DNA of 64,000 nt from positions 372,345-436,344 of the forward strand of contig NZ_LMNI01000012.1 in NCBI RefSeq assembly GCF_001422925.1. The letters run 5' to 3'. Each line of letters opens with the position of its first letter. Within the stretch, counting starts at the first letter, position 1. The translations under genes and the position numbers were made by a program. This document shows positions 52,703-62,023 of the stretch, piece after piece. The stretch is from Microbacterium sp. Leaf288 (GTDB lineage: Bacteria; Actinomycetota; Actinomycetes; Actinomycetales; Microbacteriaceae). The notes beneath the pieces were generated by a model. It saw only the letters and a program-made list of their open reading frames with translations, did not search any database and had not been told where the DNA came from.

Positions 52703-54066
52703 GCGGACACCGCCTTCTTCGCAGCCTTGGCTCTCGCCTTGGCGGCCTTCTCGGCATCGGTCTTCGGCAGGAAGAAGATCGTGCGGATGAGCGGCGGCGC
52801 CGCGATGAACAGGACGATGAGCGACTGCACCACGAGCACGATGTCGACGGGGATGCCCTGCGAGGCCTGCATCGTGAACGAACCGGCCTTCAGCGCGCCG
52901 AACAGGATGCCGGCGGCGAACACGCCCCAGGCCCGGCTGCGGCCGAGGAGGGCGACGGTGATGGCGTCGAAGCCGATGCCCGCGTCGATGTAGCCGTCGA
53001 AGCCCGTGGTCACCGAGCCCTGGATCTGGTTCATGCCGGCCAGACCCGCGAGGCCACCGGCGAAGAGCATCGCGTAGATGTACATCCGCTGCACGGAGAT
53101 GCCGGAGGCCCGCGCGGCGTGCGGGTTCTCGCCGACGGCGCGGAGCCGGAAGCCGAGGCTCGACCGCTCGACCAGCCACCACACGAAAACGGTGGCCGCG
53201 ATGACGATCACGAAGCCCCAGTCGAGCAGGGGGAACCGGGGCCCGAGCAGGTCGGGGAACTGCGCGTTCGCCGGCGTCGCCGACGAGATCGGCTGGTCGC
53301 CCGCCGGGCGCTGCAGGATGCCGGGGGTGCGCACCATCCACGTCACGAGGTAGAACGCGACGTAGTTGAGCATGATGGTGAGGATCACCTCGTGGGCGCC
53401 GGTGCGCGCCTTCAGCACACCGACGATGCCACCCCAGATCGCACCGCCGGCGATACCCGCCGCCAGAGTGAGGGGCAGCTGGAGGAACATCGGCAGGTTC
53501 AGGTTGAAGGTGAACAGCGCCGCGGTCGCACACGCGATGAGGATCTGGCCACGGCCACCGATGTTGAACAGGCCCACGCGGAACGCCAGCGCCACACCGA
53601 GGCCTGCGGCGATCAGCGGGGCGGCGAAGCCGAGCGTGTTGGTGAGCGGCCGGATCTGCGTCGCGAAGTCATTCGCCCGGGGGTTGTAGATCGCCCCGCG
53701 GAAGAGCGCCTCGTAGCCGCCGTACACCGCATTCCAGACGGCGCCGAGCGTGTCGCCGGGTCGCGCGAAGAAGTAGCCGGACGCCGCCTGGACGTCCTCG
53801 TTCGTGATCGCCATCAGGATGCCGCCCACGACCATCGCCACGACGATCGCGAGCACGGTGGTCACCCAGTTGCTGCGCAGCAGCTCCTTGATGAAGACGT
53901 TCTGCCGCGGGGGCGGTGGCACCTCGCCGTCGACGGCACCGGGCGCGTCAGGGGTGGGGGCAGGGAGGTCCGGCGAACCCGTGAGGGGGCCCGACACGGA
54001 CGGGAGCTGATCTGCAGGCAGCCCCTTGAGCGGGTCGCCGCTCGCAGCGGGGTTCTGGTCGTTCAC
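52699..54066 (-). CDS. Nucleoside-type ABC importer permease 1
   Basis: This 455-residue permease begins with a proline-rich cytosolic tail of about 60 residues (PSVSGPLTG; DLPAPTPDAPGAV). It then has helices from WVTTVLAIVVAMVVGGILMA onward. GLGVALAFRVGLFNIGGRGQI, LKARTGAHEVILTIMLNYVAFYLV and FRLRAVGENPHAARASGIS fit the NupP/BmpB group. GTG 54066 overlaps the ATPase stop (GTGA). It pairs with permease 2 to form the pore. Confidence 0.9.
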   Translation of the reverse strand: MNDQNPAASGDPLKGLPADQLPSVSGPLTGSPDLPAPTPDAPGAVDGEVPPPPRQNVFIKELLRSNWVTTVLAIVVAMVVGGILMAITNEDVQAASGYFFARPGDTLGAVWNAVYGGYEALFRGAIYNPRANDFATQIRPLTNTLGFAAPLIAAGLGVALAFRVGLFNIGGRGQILIACATAALFTFNLNLPMFLQLPLTLAAGIAGGAIWGGIVGVLKARTGAHEVILTIMLNYVAFYLVTWMVRTPGILQRPAGDQPISSATPANAQFPDLLGPRFPLLDWGFVIVIAATVFVWWLVERSSLGFRLRAVGENPHAARASGISVQRMYIYAMLFAGGLAGLAGMNQIQGSVTTGFDGYIDAGIGFDAITVALLGRSRAWGVFAAGILFGALKAGSFTMQASQGIPVDIVLVVQSLIVLFIAAPPLIRTIFFLPKTDAEKAAKARAKAAKKAVSA

Positions 54067-55577
54067 GCGACGGCCTCCTCGGGCTTCTCGCCGGCCATCA
54101 TGAGGCCGAGAACGTCTCGGGGGGTGTCGCCGGGCACGATGCCGACGATCGCTCCGCGGTACATCACCACGATGCGGTCGGCGAGGGCCGCGACCTCGTC
54201 GAGCTCGGTGGAGACGACGACGACGGGGATGCCGGCATCCCGCGTCTCGACGATGCGTTTGTGGATGAACTCGATCGAGCCGACGTCGACGCCGCGCGTG
54301 GGCTGCGCCGCGACGAGCAGCTTCAGCTCGCGGCTCATCTCGCGGGCGATCACGACCTTCTGCTGGTTTCCGCCGGACAGCGTCCCGGCGGGGACGTCCG
54401 GGCCCTGCGTGCGGATGTCGTACTCGGTGATGCGCGCCTTGGCGAAGTCGTCGAGCACCCCGCGGCGGATCGTGCCGCCCGACACGAACGCCTTGTCGCC
54501 GGACCGGTCGAGGATGAGGTTCTCGGCCACGGTGAACGTGCCCACCAGGCCGTCCTCGGTGCGATCCTCGGGCACGAACCCGACCCCCTCGTCGAGGATG
54601 CCGCGAACGCTCTTGCCCACGAGCTCGACACCGCCGAGCTCGATCGAGCCGCTCACGCGCTCCCCGAGGCCCACCATGGCCTCGATGAGCTCGGTCTGGC
54701 CGTTGCCCTGGACGCCCGCGACCGCGAGGATCTCGCCCGGCCGGACGTCGAAGCTCACGTCGTCCACGACGACGGTGCCGTTCGCGGTGACGACACGGAG
54801 GTCGCGCACCTCGAGTCCGCCCTCGCCGCGCTGGGGCGGGCCCTTGTGGACGGTGAGCTCGACCGCGCGGCCGACCATGAGGGAGGCGAGTTCCGCGTTG
54901 GAGGCGGTCGGCGAGGCCTCGCCCACGACCTTGCCGAGCCGGATGACGGTGATGCGGTCGGCGACGGCGCGCACCTCGCGCAGCTTGTGGGTGATGAAGA
55001 CGATCGAGGTGCCCTCATCACGCAGCTGCTTCATGATCGTCATGAGCTCGTCGGTCTCCTGCGGGGTCAGCACCGCGGTCGGCTCGTCGAACACGAGCAC
55101 CTTCGCGTCGCGCGACAGGGCCTTGATGATCTCGACCCGCTGCTGCACGCCCACGGGGAGATCGCCGACGACGGCGTCGGGATCGACCTCGAACCCGAAG
55201 CGGTCGGCGACCGAGCGCACGTGCTGGCGGGCCTTGGCGAGATCGAGGGCGCCGAGCGCCTTCGTGCTCTCGTGCCCGAGCATCACGTTCTCGGCGACGG
55301 TGAAGACCGGGATGAGCATGAAGTGCTGGTGCACCATGCCGATGCCCGAGTTCATCGCGTCGCCGGGACCGCGGAAGTGCTGGACGACGTCGTCCAGCAG
55401 GATCTCGCCCTCATCGGCCTGGTACAGGCCGTAGAGCACGTTCATGAGTGTGGATTTGCCGGCGCCGTTCTCGCCGAGAAGGGCATGGATCTCACCCGGC
55501 TGGACCACGAGATCGATGTGGTCGTTCGCGACGAGGGACCCGAAACGCTTCGTGATCCCACGGAGCTCGAGCTTCAT
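54063..55577 (-). CDS. Nucleoside-type ABC importer, two-domain ATPase
   Basis: This 504-residue protein has two ABC domains. The first (1-245) has Walker A LGENGAGKSTLMNVL, signature PVGVQQRVEIIKAL and Walker B VLVFDEPTAVLTPQE. The second has a degenerate Walker A, VAGVQGNGQTELIEAM, with signature LSGGNQQKVVIARE and LLVAAQPTRGVDVGS. This is normal for RbsA/NupO-type ATPases. ATG 55577 is six bases after a TAGGGT box, so it has its own leaderless promoter besides any read-through from the lipoprotein gene. Confidence 0.93.
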   Translation of the reverse strand: MKLELRGITKRFGSLVANDHIDLVVQPGEIHALLGENGAGKSTLMNVLYGLYQADEGEILLDDVVQHFRGPGDAMNSGIGMVHQHFMLIPVFTVAENVMLGHESTKALGALDLAKARQHVRSVADRFGFEVDPDAVVGDLPVGVQQRVEIIKALSRDAKVLVFDEPTAVLTPQETDELMTIMKQLRDEGTSIVFITHKLREVRAVADRITVIRLGKVVGEASPTASNAELASLMVGRAVELTVHKGPPQRGEGGLEVRDLRVVTANGTVVVDDVSFDVRPGEILAVAGVQGNGQTELIEAMVGLGERVSGSIELGGVELVGKSVRGILDEGVGFVPEDRTEDGLVGTFTVAENLILDRSGDKAFVSGGTIRRGVLDDFAKARITEYDIRTQGPDVPAGTLSGGNQQKVVIAREMSRELKLLVAAQPTRGVDVGSIEFIHKRIVETRDAGIPVVVVSTELDEVAALADRIVVMYRGAIVGIVPGDTPRDVLGLMMAGEKPEEAVA

Positions 55578-55583
55578 ATGTGC

Positions 55584-55589
55584 ACCCTA
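55584..55589 (-). promoter_or_regulatory. Internal -10 box for a leaderless ATPase mRNA
   Basis: TAGGGT on the minus strand, within the AT-rich TATATAGGGT, is six bases before ATG 55577. It lies after the hairpin that should stop most transcripts from the lipoprotein gene. Confidence 0.6.
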
Positions 55590-55636
55590 TATATGCTGTC
55601 GGCCGCGGCGCCATCCATGTGGTGGCGGCGGGGAAG

Positions 55637-55672
55637 AACGCGGCCGGGTGGAGTCGTCCACCCGGCCGCGTT
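55637..55672 (-). terminator. 16-bp perfect hairpin after the nucleoside-binding lipoprotein gene
   Basis: AACGCGGCCGGGTGGA (55637-55652) pairs fully with its complement at 55657-55672 around GTCG. On the minus strand TTCTTCC follows. It should end most lipoprotein transcripts and so keep the binding protein in excess over the permease. Confidence 0.75.
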
Positions 55673-55689
55673 CCGCTGTTCCTGCTGCC

Positions 55690-56835
55690 TTACGGCGAGC
55701 TGGGCGAGGTCACCTCGAGGTCGCCCGAGATGATCTGCTCCTGGAGGGCGGCGAGCTCATCGAGCAGGCCCTCCGGCAGCTGCGACTCGAACGAGCCGAA
55801 GCCCGACAGGCCCACGCCCTCGTTCTCGAGCGTGCCGATGTAGGTGGCCGGGTCGAAGTCGCCCGACGACGCCTCCATGGTCGCCTGGTAGACGGCCTCG
55901 TCGATGCGCTTCATGATCGAGACCAGCACCATGTCGGCGACCGAGGGGTCGGCCTTGGCGAGGTCGGAGTCGACACCCAGCATGACCGTGCCGCTGCCGG
56001 CGTCGGTGATGGCGTCGCGCGCGCTCTGGTAGATCGGGCCGCCGACCGGGAGGATCACGTCGACGCCCTGGTCGAGGATGCCCTGCGCGGTCTGCTTGGC
56101 GGTGTCGTTGGCGGCGAAGCCACCGGTCATCGAGCCCTCCTGGGCGTCGACGTCCCAGCCGTAGGTCTCGACCGCGGCGCCCTTGTCTTCGTTGTACTTC
56201 TCGACGCCGTCGATGAAGCCGTCCATGAAGATGGTGACGGGCGGGATCGGGATGCCGCCGAAGGTGCCGACCTTGTTGACGCCGGCTTCCGCCGACCACG
56301 CGGCCGCGGCGTAGCCGCCGAGGTACGCGGCCTGGACGGTGTCGAACAGGAGCGGCTTGATGTTCGGCGCGTCGGTCTCGCCGTCGCCGGTCTCCTTGCC
56401 GTCGTCGCCCGTCGCGCCGCTGTTGTCGGCCCGGTCGTCGATGATGGCGTAGTTCACGTCGGGGTTCGCGAGCGCGGAGGCGACCGTGTCGGCCGACAGC
56501 TTGAAGCCGACCGCGATGATGAACGTGCAGCCCTCGGCGATGAGGTTCTCGAGGTTCGGGGCGTAGTCGTTCGCCGAGCTGGACTCGACCTCGATGGGCT
56601 CGACGCCGAGTTCCTCGGCGGCGCGGTCCATGCCTTCCTTCGCGGACTGGTTGAACGACTTGTCGTTGAAGCCGCCGTCGTCCGACACGAGGCAGGGGGT
56701 GAAGCCCTCGACGACGTTTCCGGCGTCTCCCGTGGATTCCGTCTCCTCAGGGGCGGAGCCGCAGCCGGCGAGGGCGATCAGCATGCCCGCGGCGACGGTG
56801 ACGCCGACGAGCTTCTTGGTGCGTGAGATGGTCAA
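55690..56835 (-). CDS. BMP-family nucleoside-binding lipoprotein
   Basis: This 381-residue lipoprotein has a signal peptide (TISRTKKLVGVTVAAGMLI) and lipobox LAGC at about 25-28. The mature protein fits the basic membrane protein/Med family (PF02608): CLVSDDGGFNDKSFNQSAKEG, IAVGFKLSADTVASAL, FDTVQAAYLGGYAAAAWS, VGTFGGIPIPPVTIFMDGF and ILPVGGPIYQSARDAI. These proteins bind purine and pyrimidine nucleosides. TTG 56835 is preferred over GTG 56847 because GGAGG lies five bases before TTG but overlaps the codon after GTG. It leads the transport and salvage block. Confidence 0.93.
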   Translation of the reverse strand: MTISRTKKLVGVTVAAGMLIALAGCGSAPEETESTGDAGNVVEGFTPCLVSDDGGFNDKSFNQSAKEGMDRAAEELGVEPIEVESSSANDYAPNLENLIAEGCTFIIAVGFKLSADTVASALANPDVNYAIIDDRADNSGATGDDGKETGDGETDAPNIKPLLFDTVQAAYLGGYAAAAWSAEAGVNKVGTFGGIPIPPVTIFMDGFIDGVEKYNEDKGAAVETYGWDVDAQEGSMTGGFAANDTAKQTAQGILDQGVDVILPVGGPIYQSARDAITDAGSGTVMLGVDSDLAKADPSVADMVLVSIMKRIDEAVYQATMEASSGDFDPATYIGTLENEGVGLSGFGSFESQLPEGLLDELAALQEQIISGDLEVTSPSSP

Positions 56836-57074
56836 CTCAGCCTCCACTACGTTCCCCCGCGTCCTTCACGGGGACTGCACAAAGTTACCCACTGTGACGG
56901 CGCGGTTGCATGCATCGTGAGGCGTCGTTCGCGAAAGGTTACAAAGACGCAATATCCCGCTCAGATGAGCAGAGGATCAGGGAAAACGGTCCCCACGCCC
57001 ACTCCACGCATCGCTGGCGCGATCCGCGGAGCCTCCGGGCGCGTGGGCCCAGCCGCGGGCCGCAGCATCCGTTT

Positions 57075-58190
57075 TCACAGAACTTCGCCGCGCCCGCTGA
57101 GCTTGAGCGCGTCGACGACGCCCTTCACGCGCTGGGCGTGCTCGCTCGTGGTGACCAGGAGCGCGTCCTCGGTGTCGACCACGACGATGTCGCGGACACC
57201 GATGAGGCTGATGACCCGTCGGGTCTGGCTGACGACGATGCCGCTGGCCGCATCGGAGAGGATGCGGGCGTTCTCGCCGAGGATGGCGAGGTCGTTCTTG
57301 CGGCCGTGGGAGTTGAGCTTGGCGAGACTCGCGAAGTCGCCCACGTCGTCCCAGTCGAAGTGCCCGGGGATGACGGCGAGGCGCCCCTTCGCGGCCGCGG
57401 GCTCGGCGACGGTGTAGTCGATCGCGATCTTCTTGAGCGTCGGCCAGACCCGGTCGACCACCGGTCCGCGCTCGTCGCGGTCGTCCCAGGCCTCGGCGAG
57501 GTCCATGAGGCCCGCGTAGAGGTGAGGCTCGTTCTCGGCGATCTCGCCGAGCAGCACGTCGGCGCGCGAGATGAACATGCCGGCGTTCCACAGGTAGTTG
57601 CGGTCGGCGAAGTACTCCTTCGCCGTCTCGAGGTCGGGCTTCTCGACGAAGCTCTCGACCAGCGCGGCCTCGGGCGCCCCCTCGACCTTCAGCGCGTCGC
57701 CCTTCTTGATGTACCCGAACCCGACGGACGGCTCGGACGGCTGGATGCCGATCGTGCAGATGTAGCCCTCGCGCGCGGTGGAGACCGCCTGGTTCACCGC
57801 CCACTCGAACAGCTGCGGCACGCGGATGACGTGGTCGGCGGCGAACGAGCCGATGATCACGTCGGGCTCGCGACGCGAGAGGATCGCGGCGGCCAAGCCG
57901 ATCGCGGCCGTGGAATCGCGGGGTTCCGACTCCAGGAAGACGTTCTTGTCGGGGATGTCGGGCAGCTCCTTCTCCACCGCCGCACGGTGTGCGCGCCCGG
58001 TCACGACGGCGATGCGGTCTGGTCCGGCGAGCGGCTCCAGCCGGTTCCACGTGTCGCCGAGGAGCGTGTGCCCCGAGCCGGTGAGATCGTGGAGGAACTT
58101 CGGCGCGTCGGCGCGCGACAGCGGCCACAGCCGGCTGCCGATGCCGCCGGCGGGGATCACGGCGTAGAAGTCGTCGATGGGTCCGGGCAT
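57075..58190 (-). CDS. manC: Mannose-1-phosphate guanylyltransferase
   Basis: It makes GDP-mannose from GTP and mannose-1-phosphate for glycan and lipoglycan synthesis. The 371-residue protein has IPAGGIGSRLWPLSRADAPKF (nucleotidyl loop), FLESEPRDSTAAIGLAA, GSFAADHVI, FVEKPDLETAKEY, WNAGMFI and FDWDDVGDFASLA. It is the short form without the C-terminal phosphomannose isomerase domain. ATG 58190 is seven bases after TACCCT, and upstream in-frame sequence overlaps the sdh leader. The 240-base stretch between it and the lipoprotein gene shows no further gene. Confidence 0.93.
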   Translation of the reverse strand: MPGPIDDFYAVIPAGGIGSRLWPLSRADAPKFLHDLTGSGHTLLGDTWNRLEPLAGPDRIAVVTGRAHRAAVEKELPDIPDKNVFLESEPRDSTAAIGLAAAILSRREPDVIIGSFAADHVIRVPQLFEWAVNQAVSTAREGYICTIGIQPSEPSVGFGYIKKGDALKVEGAPEAALVESFVEKPDLETAKEYFADRNYLWNAGMFISRADVLLGEIAENEPHLYAGLMDLAEAWDDRDERGPVVDRVWPTLKKIAIDYTVAEPAAAKGRLAVIPGHFDWDDVGDFASLAKLNSHGRKNDLAILGENARILSDAASGIVVSQTRRVISLIGVRDIVVVDTEDALLVTTSEHAQRVKGVVDALKLSGRGEVL

Positions 58191-58197
58191 GGCACCC

Positions 58198-58203
58198 AGG
58201 GTA
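58198..58203 (-). promoter_or_regulatory. -10 box for a leaderless manC mRNA
   Basis: TACCCT on the minus strand, seven bases before ATG 58190. Confidence 0.55.
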
Positions 58204-58306
58204 GCCGGATCGGCGAAACAACCGCGGTTCTTGTCACTCGCGAAGATCCCTCCGGATGGAGGGGCCGTAAGGGTCGCCTTCGTCGCCGGTCCGCGAAATG
58301 CGGGAA

Positions 58307-58312
58307 TAGGAT
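58307..58312 (+). promoter_or_regulatory. Possible -10 box of the sdhCDAB operon
   Basis: TAGGAT within GGAATAGGATGG lies 118 bases before sdhC. This implies a leader of about 110 bases holding a GC-rich hairpin (GGGCCC/GGGGGCC near 58358-58376). No riboswitch was recognised. No clear -35. Confidence 0.35.
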
Positions 58313-58429
58313 GGTCGCAGCGCCCGCGTGACGCCGACGGCCCGAAGCCCACGGTTCCGGGCCCTCTTCGGGGGCCGTCCTCGCAGTCCGAGGCCAGCCC
58401 CATCGTGTTTCGATCCAAGGAGGACGGAC

Positions 58430-58861
58430 GTGTCTGCACCAGCACGCGTCACACCGTCGGTATCCGAGACCACCTCCCGAGTTCCTCGCGGCACCCTGTA
58501 CCGCGGGAACGAAGGCATGTGGTCGTGGGTGCTGCACCGCATCACCGGCGTCGCCATCTTCTTCTTCCTGCTCGTCCACATCCTCGACACGGCGCTCATC
58601 CGGGTGTCGCCCGAGGCGTACGACGCGGTGATCGGCACGTACAAGAACCCGGTGATGGCCCTGGGCGAGGTCGCCCTGGTCGGCGCCATCGCGTACCACG
58701 CGTACAACGGCCTGCGCATCATCCTGGTCGACATGTGGTCGTGGGCCACCCGCCACCAGCGCCAGCTGTGGTGGGGCGTGCTGGGCCTGTGGGCCGTGAC
58801 GATGCTGGGCTTCGTCCCGCGTCACCTCATGCTCGCCTTCGCACCGGGAGGGGGCCACTGA
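58430..58861 (+). CDS. sdhC: Succinate dehydrogenase cytochrome b556 subunit
   Basis: This 143-residue subunit anchors the complex and helps bind quinone and heme. It has three helices and the signature GMWSWVLHRITGVAIFFFLLVHILDT, with the heme-type histidines, then AIAYHAYNGLRIILVD. GTG 58430 is chosen because AAGGAGG at 58417-58423 is six bases ahead; the longer frame to 58328 is Arg/Pro-rich and non-homologous. The stop shares a base with the sdhD ATG (TGATG). Confidence 0.93.
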   Translation: MSAPARVTPSVSETTSRVPRGTLYRGNEGMWSWVLHRITGVAIFFFLLVHILDTALIRVSPEAYDAVIGTYKNPVMALGEVALVGAIAYHAYNGLRIILVDMWSWATRHQRQLWWGVLGLWAVTMLGFVPRHLMLAFAPGGGH

Positions 58862-59310
58862 TGACCGCCATCGCCGATCCGCGCGCTCCGCGCGCCGCCG
58901 TCCGCCGCCGGGGTGCCAACCTCGAGAAGTGGGGCTGGGTCTACATGCGCGCCTCGGGCGTGCTGCTCGTGGTCCTGATCTTCGGCCACCTCTTCGTGAA
59001 CCTGATGGTCGGCGAAGGCATCCACGGCATCGACTTCGCGTTCGTCGCCGGCAAGTACGCCACGCCGTTCTGGCAGTGGTGGGACGTCCTCATGCTGTGG
59101 CTCGCGCTGATCCACGGCGCGAACGGCATGCGCACGATCGTCAACGACTACGTGACCCACGCCGGCACCCGCCGCGTGCTGGTCTGGGCGCTCGGCCTCG
59201 CGGCGGCGTTCCTCATCGTGCTCGGCACGCTCGTCGTCTTCACGTTCGACCCGTGCATCGGCTTCGACGCCGAGACCGCGTCCGACACCATCATCAGCAT
59301 CTGCGGCTAG
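58861..59310 (+). CDS. sdhD: Succinate dehydrogenase membrane anchor subunit
   Basis: This 149-residue anchor has three helices (about 32-52, 75-95 and 105-130) with [19 protein letters not shown] and [18 protein letters not shown], which carry the conserved His and Arg/Tyr of the quinone site. A cysteine near the end (FDPCIGFD) is unusual but common in actinobacterial forms. It overlaps sdhC by one base and precedes sdhA by 43 bases. Confidence 0.92.
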   Translation: MTAIADPRAPRAAVRRRGANLEKWGWVYMRASGVLLVVLIFGHLFVNLMVGEGIHGIDFAFVAGKYATPFWQWWDVLMLWLALIHGANGMRTIVNDYVTHAGTRRVLVWALGLAAAFLIVLGTLVVFTFDPCIGFDAETASDTIISICG

Positions 59311-59353
59311 CGTTCGGGCGACCCCCGAGCATCGACCATCGAAAGCACACAGC

Positions 59354-61177
59354 GTGAGCACTGAGACCACCGACAGCTACGTCAAGGACGGCGTCCACTA
59401 CCACCAGTTCGACATCGTCATCGTGGGCGCCGGCGGCGCCGGCATGCGCGCCGCCATCGAGGCGGGCCCCGGGGCGAGGACGGCCGTCATCTCGAAGCTG
59501 TACCCCACCCGCTCGCACACCGGCGCGGCGCAGGGCGGCATGGCGGCGGCCCTGGCGAACGTCGAAGAGGACTCGTGGGAGTGGCACACCTTCGACACCG
59601 TCAAGGGCGGCGACTACCTCGTCGACCAGGACGCGGCCGAGATCCTCGCGAAAGAGGCGATCGACGCGGTCATCGACCTCGAGAACATGGGCCTGCCGTT
59701 CAACCGCACCCCCGAGGGCAAGATCGACCAGCGCCGCTTCGGCGGGCACACCGCCGACCACGGCAAGACCCCGGTGCGCCGTGCCTGCTACGCCGCCGAC
59801 CGCACCGGCCACATGATCCTGCAGACGCTGTTCCAGAACTGCGTCAAGCTCGGCATCAACTTCTTCAACGAGTTCTACGTGCTCGACCTCATCACGGTCG
59901 GCGAGGGCACCGACAAGCAGATCGCGGGCGTCGTCGCCTACGAGCTCGCCACGGGCGACCTGCACGTCTTCCAGTCGAAGGCCGTCATCTTCGCGACGGG
60001 CGGATTCGGCAAGATCTTCAAGACGACCTCGAACGCGCACACCCTCACCGGTGACGGCGTCGGCATCATCTGGCGCAAGGGCCTGCCGCTGGAGGACATG
60101 GAGTTCTTCCAGTTCCACCCGACCGGTCTCGCCGGGCTCGGCATCCTTCTCACCGAAGGTGCCCGCGGTGAAGGCGCGATCCTGCGCAACGTGAGCGGCG
60201 AGCGGTTCATGGAGCGCTACGCCCCGACCATCAAGGACCTCGCCCCGCGCGACATCGTCAGCCGGTGCATGGTGCAGGAGGTCGCAGAGGGCCGCGGCGC
60301 CGGACCCCACCGCGACTACGTGCTCCTGGACTGCACGCACCTGGGCGCCGAGGTGCTCGAGACGAAGCTCCCCGACATCACCGAGTTCGCACGCACGTAT
60401 CTCGGCGTCGACCCGGTGGTCGAGCCGGTGCCCGTCATGCCGACCGCGCACTACGCGATGGGCGGCATCCCCACCAACAACGACGCGCAGGTGCTCAGCG
60501 ACAACACCACCGTCGTCCCGGGCCTGTACGCAGCCGGCGAGTGCGCGTGCGTGTCGGTGCACGGGTCGAACCGCCTCGGCACCAACTCGCTGCTCGACAT
60601 CAACGTCTTCGGCAAGCGCGCCGGCCGCAACGCCGTCGAGTACGTCAAGACCGCCGACTTCGTGCCGCTGCCCGAAGACCCCGCCGCCGAGGTGCGCGAC
60701 CTCATCGAGGGCCTGCGCAACAACCCGGGCACCGAGCGCATCGCGGTGCTCCGCAAGACGCTGCAGGACGAGATGGACCGCAAGGCCCAGGTGTTCCGCA
60801 CCGACGAGTCGCTCGGCGAGGTGCTCCTCACCATCGAAGAGCTGCGGGAACGCTTCAAGAACGTGCACGTCGACGACAAGGGCAAGCGGTTCAACACCGA
60901 CCTGCTCGAGGCCGTCGAGCTCGGCTTCCTCCTCGACATCGCCGAGGTGGTCGTCGTGACCGCGAAGAACCGCAAAGAAAGCCGCGGCGGCCACATGCGC
61001 GACGACTTCCCGAAGCGCGACGACGAGAACTACATGCAGCACACCATGGCGTACCTGTCGGGCGACCCGCACTCGTCGAACGCCGAGGACCACATCCGCC
61101 TGGGCTGGAAGCCCGTCGTCTTCACGAAGAACGAAAAGGGCGAGTTGAACTACCCGCCGATGGAGAGGAAGTACTGA
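59354..61177 (+). CDS. sdhA: Succinate dehydrogenase flavoprotein subunit
   Basis: SdhA oxidises succinate to fumarate. The 607-residue protein has the FAD motif [18 protein letters not shown], the covalent-flavin region [57 protein letters not shown] with catalytic residues, and [10 protein letters not shown]. It is normal in length for the type with a C-terminal [20 protein letters not shown] 59354 has GAAAG about ten bases ahead. Its stop shares a base with the sdhB ATG. Confidence 0.97.
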   Translation: MSTETTDSYVKDGVHYHQFDIVIVGAGGAGMRAAIEAGPGARTAVISKLYPTRSHTGAAQGGMAAALANVEEDSWEWHTFDTVKGGDYLVDQDAAEILAKEAIDAVIDLENMGLPFNRTPEGKIDQRRFGGHTADHGKTPVRRACYAADRTGHMILQTLFQNCVKLGINFFNEFYVLDLITVGEGTDKQIAGVVAYELATGDLHVFQSKAVIFATGGFGKIFKTTSNAHTLTGDGVGIIWRKGLPLEDMEFFQFHPTGLAGLGILLTEGARGEGAILRNVSGERFMERYAPTIKDLAPRDIVSRCMVQEVAEGRGAGPHRDYVLLDCTHLGAEVLETKLPDITEFARTYLGVDPVVEPVPVMPTAHYAMGGIPTNNDAQVLSDNTTVVPGLYAAGECACVSVHGSNRLGTNSLLDINVFGKRAGRNAVEYVKTADFVPLPEDPAAEVRDLIEGLRNNPGTERIAVLRKTLQDEMDRKAQVFRTDESLGEVLLTIEELRERFKNVHVDDKGKRFNTDLLEAVELGFLLDIAEVVVVTAKNRKESRGGHMRDDFPKRDDENYMQHTMAYLSGDPHSSNAEDHIRLGWKPVVFTKNEKGELNYPPMERKY

Positions 61178-61947
61178 TGACGCTCGTCGCCGACGCGGAT
61201 TCCGCTACCGAGGTCACCAACGACACCGGCATCCAGTCGTTCCTCGTCACGTTCATCATCCGGCGCTTCGACCCCGAGGTCGACGAGGAGCCGCGCTGGG
61301 TCGACTACGACGTCGAGCTCTACTCGACCGACCGCGTGCTCGACGCCCTGCACAAGATCAAGTGGGAGGTCGACGGCTCGCTGACCTTCCGCCGCTCGTG
61401 CGCCCACGGCATCTGCGGCTCCGACGCGATGCGCATCAACGGCCGCAACCGGCTCGCGTGCAAGACGCTCATCAAGGACCTCGACATCTCGCAGCCGATC
61501 TATGTCGAGGCCATCAAGGGCCTGCCGCTCGAGAAGGACCTCGTCGTCGACATGGAGCCGTTCTTCGCGTCGTACCGCGAGGTCCAGCCGTTCCTCATCG
61601 CGAACTCGACGCCCGAGAAGGGCAAGGAGCGCATCCAGTCGATCGTCGACCGCGAGGTCTTCGACGACACCACGAAGTGCATCCTGTGCGCCGCGTGCAC
61701 GTCGTCGTGCCCCGTCTTCTGGACCGACGGCCAGTACTTCGGCCCTGCGGCCATCGTCAACGCGCACCGCTTCATCTTCGACTCGCGCGACGACGCCGGC
61801 GACGTGCGCCTCGACATCCTCAACGACAAAGAGGGCGTGTGGCGCTGCCGCACGACCTTCAACTGCACCGAGGCGTGCCCGCGCGGCATCGAGGTCACCA
61901 AGGCGATCGCCGAGGTCAAGCAGGCGGTCCTGCGCGGACGCCCGTAA
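61177..61947 (+). CDS. sdhB: Succinate dehydrogenase iron-sulfur subunit
   Basis: SdhB passes electrons from flavin to quinone. The 256-residue protein has the 2Fe-2S cysteines in SCAHGICGSDAMRINGRNRLAC (with Asp at one ligand position, as in E. coli). The 4Fe-4S and 3Fe-4S cysteines are in CILCAACTSSCP and FNCTEACPRGI. ATG 61177 overlaps the sdhA stop. A 19-bp perfect hairpin ends the operon. Confidence 0.97.
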   Translation: MTLVADADSATEVTNDTGIQSFLVTFIIRRFDPEVDEEPRWVDYDVELYSTDRVLDALHKIKWEVDGSLTFRRSCAHGICGSDAMRINGRNRLACKTLIKDLDISQPIYVEAIKGLPLEKDLVVDMEPFFASYREVQPFLIANSTPEKGKERIQSIVDREVFDDTTKCILCAACTSSCPVFWTDGQYFGPAAIVNAHRFIFDSRDDAGDVRLDILNDKEGVWRCRTTFNCTEACPRGIEVTKAIAEVKQAVLRGRP

Positions 61948-61965
61948 CCCCGGTTCTCTTTCAGG

Positions 61966-62006
61966 CAGACGGATGCCGCATCGCTCAGCGATGCGGCATC
62001 CGTCTG
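61966..62006 (+). terminator. 19-bp perfect GGATGC-word hairpin after sdhB
   Basis: The arm starting CAGACGGATGCCGCATCGC (61966-61984) pairs fully with 61988-62006 around TCA. It ends four bases before the -10 box of the next gene, so terminator and promoter abut. Confidence 0.8.
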
Positions 62007-62010
62007 TCGC

Positions 62011-62016
62011 TAATCT
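62011..62016 (+). promoter_or_regulatory. -10 box for a leaderless YihY-family mRNA
   Basis: TAATCT followed by seven bases and GTG 62024, directly behind the sdh terminator. Confidence 0.6.
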
Positions 62017-62023
62017 GAACACC

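Noticed and set aside
49626..56835. Defence or toxin function for the nucleoside block
   Set aside because: All seven genes have clear transport or salvage functions with intact catalytic motifs.
58313..58429. Riboswitch in the sdh leader
   Set aside because: The leader is GC-rich with one simple hairpin; no known aptamer motif could be recognised by eye.
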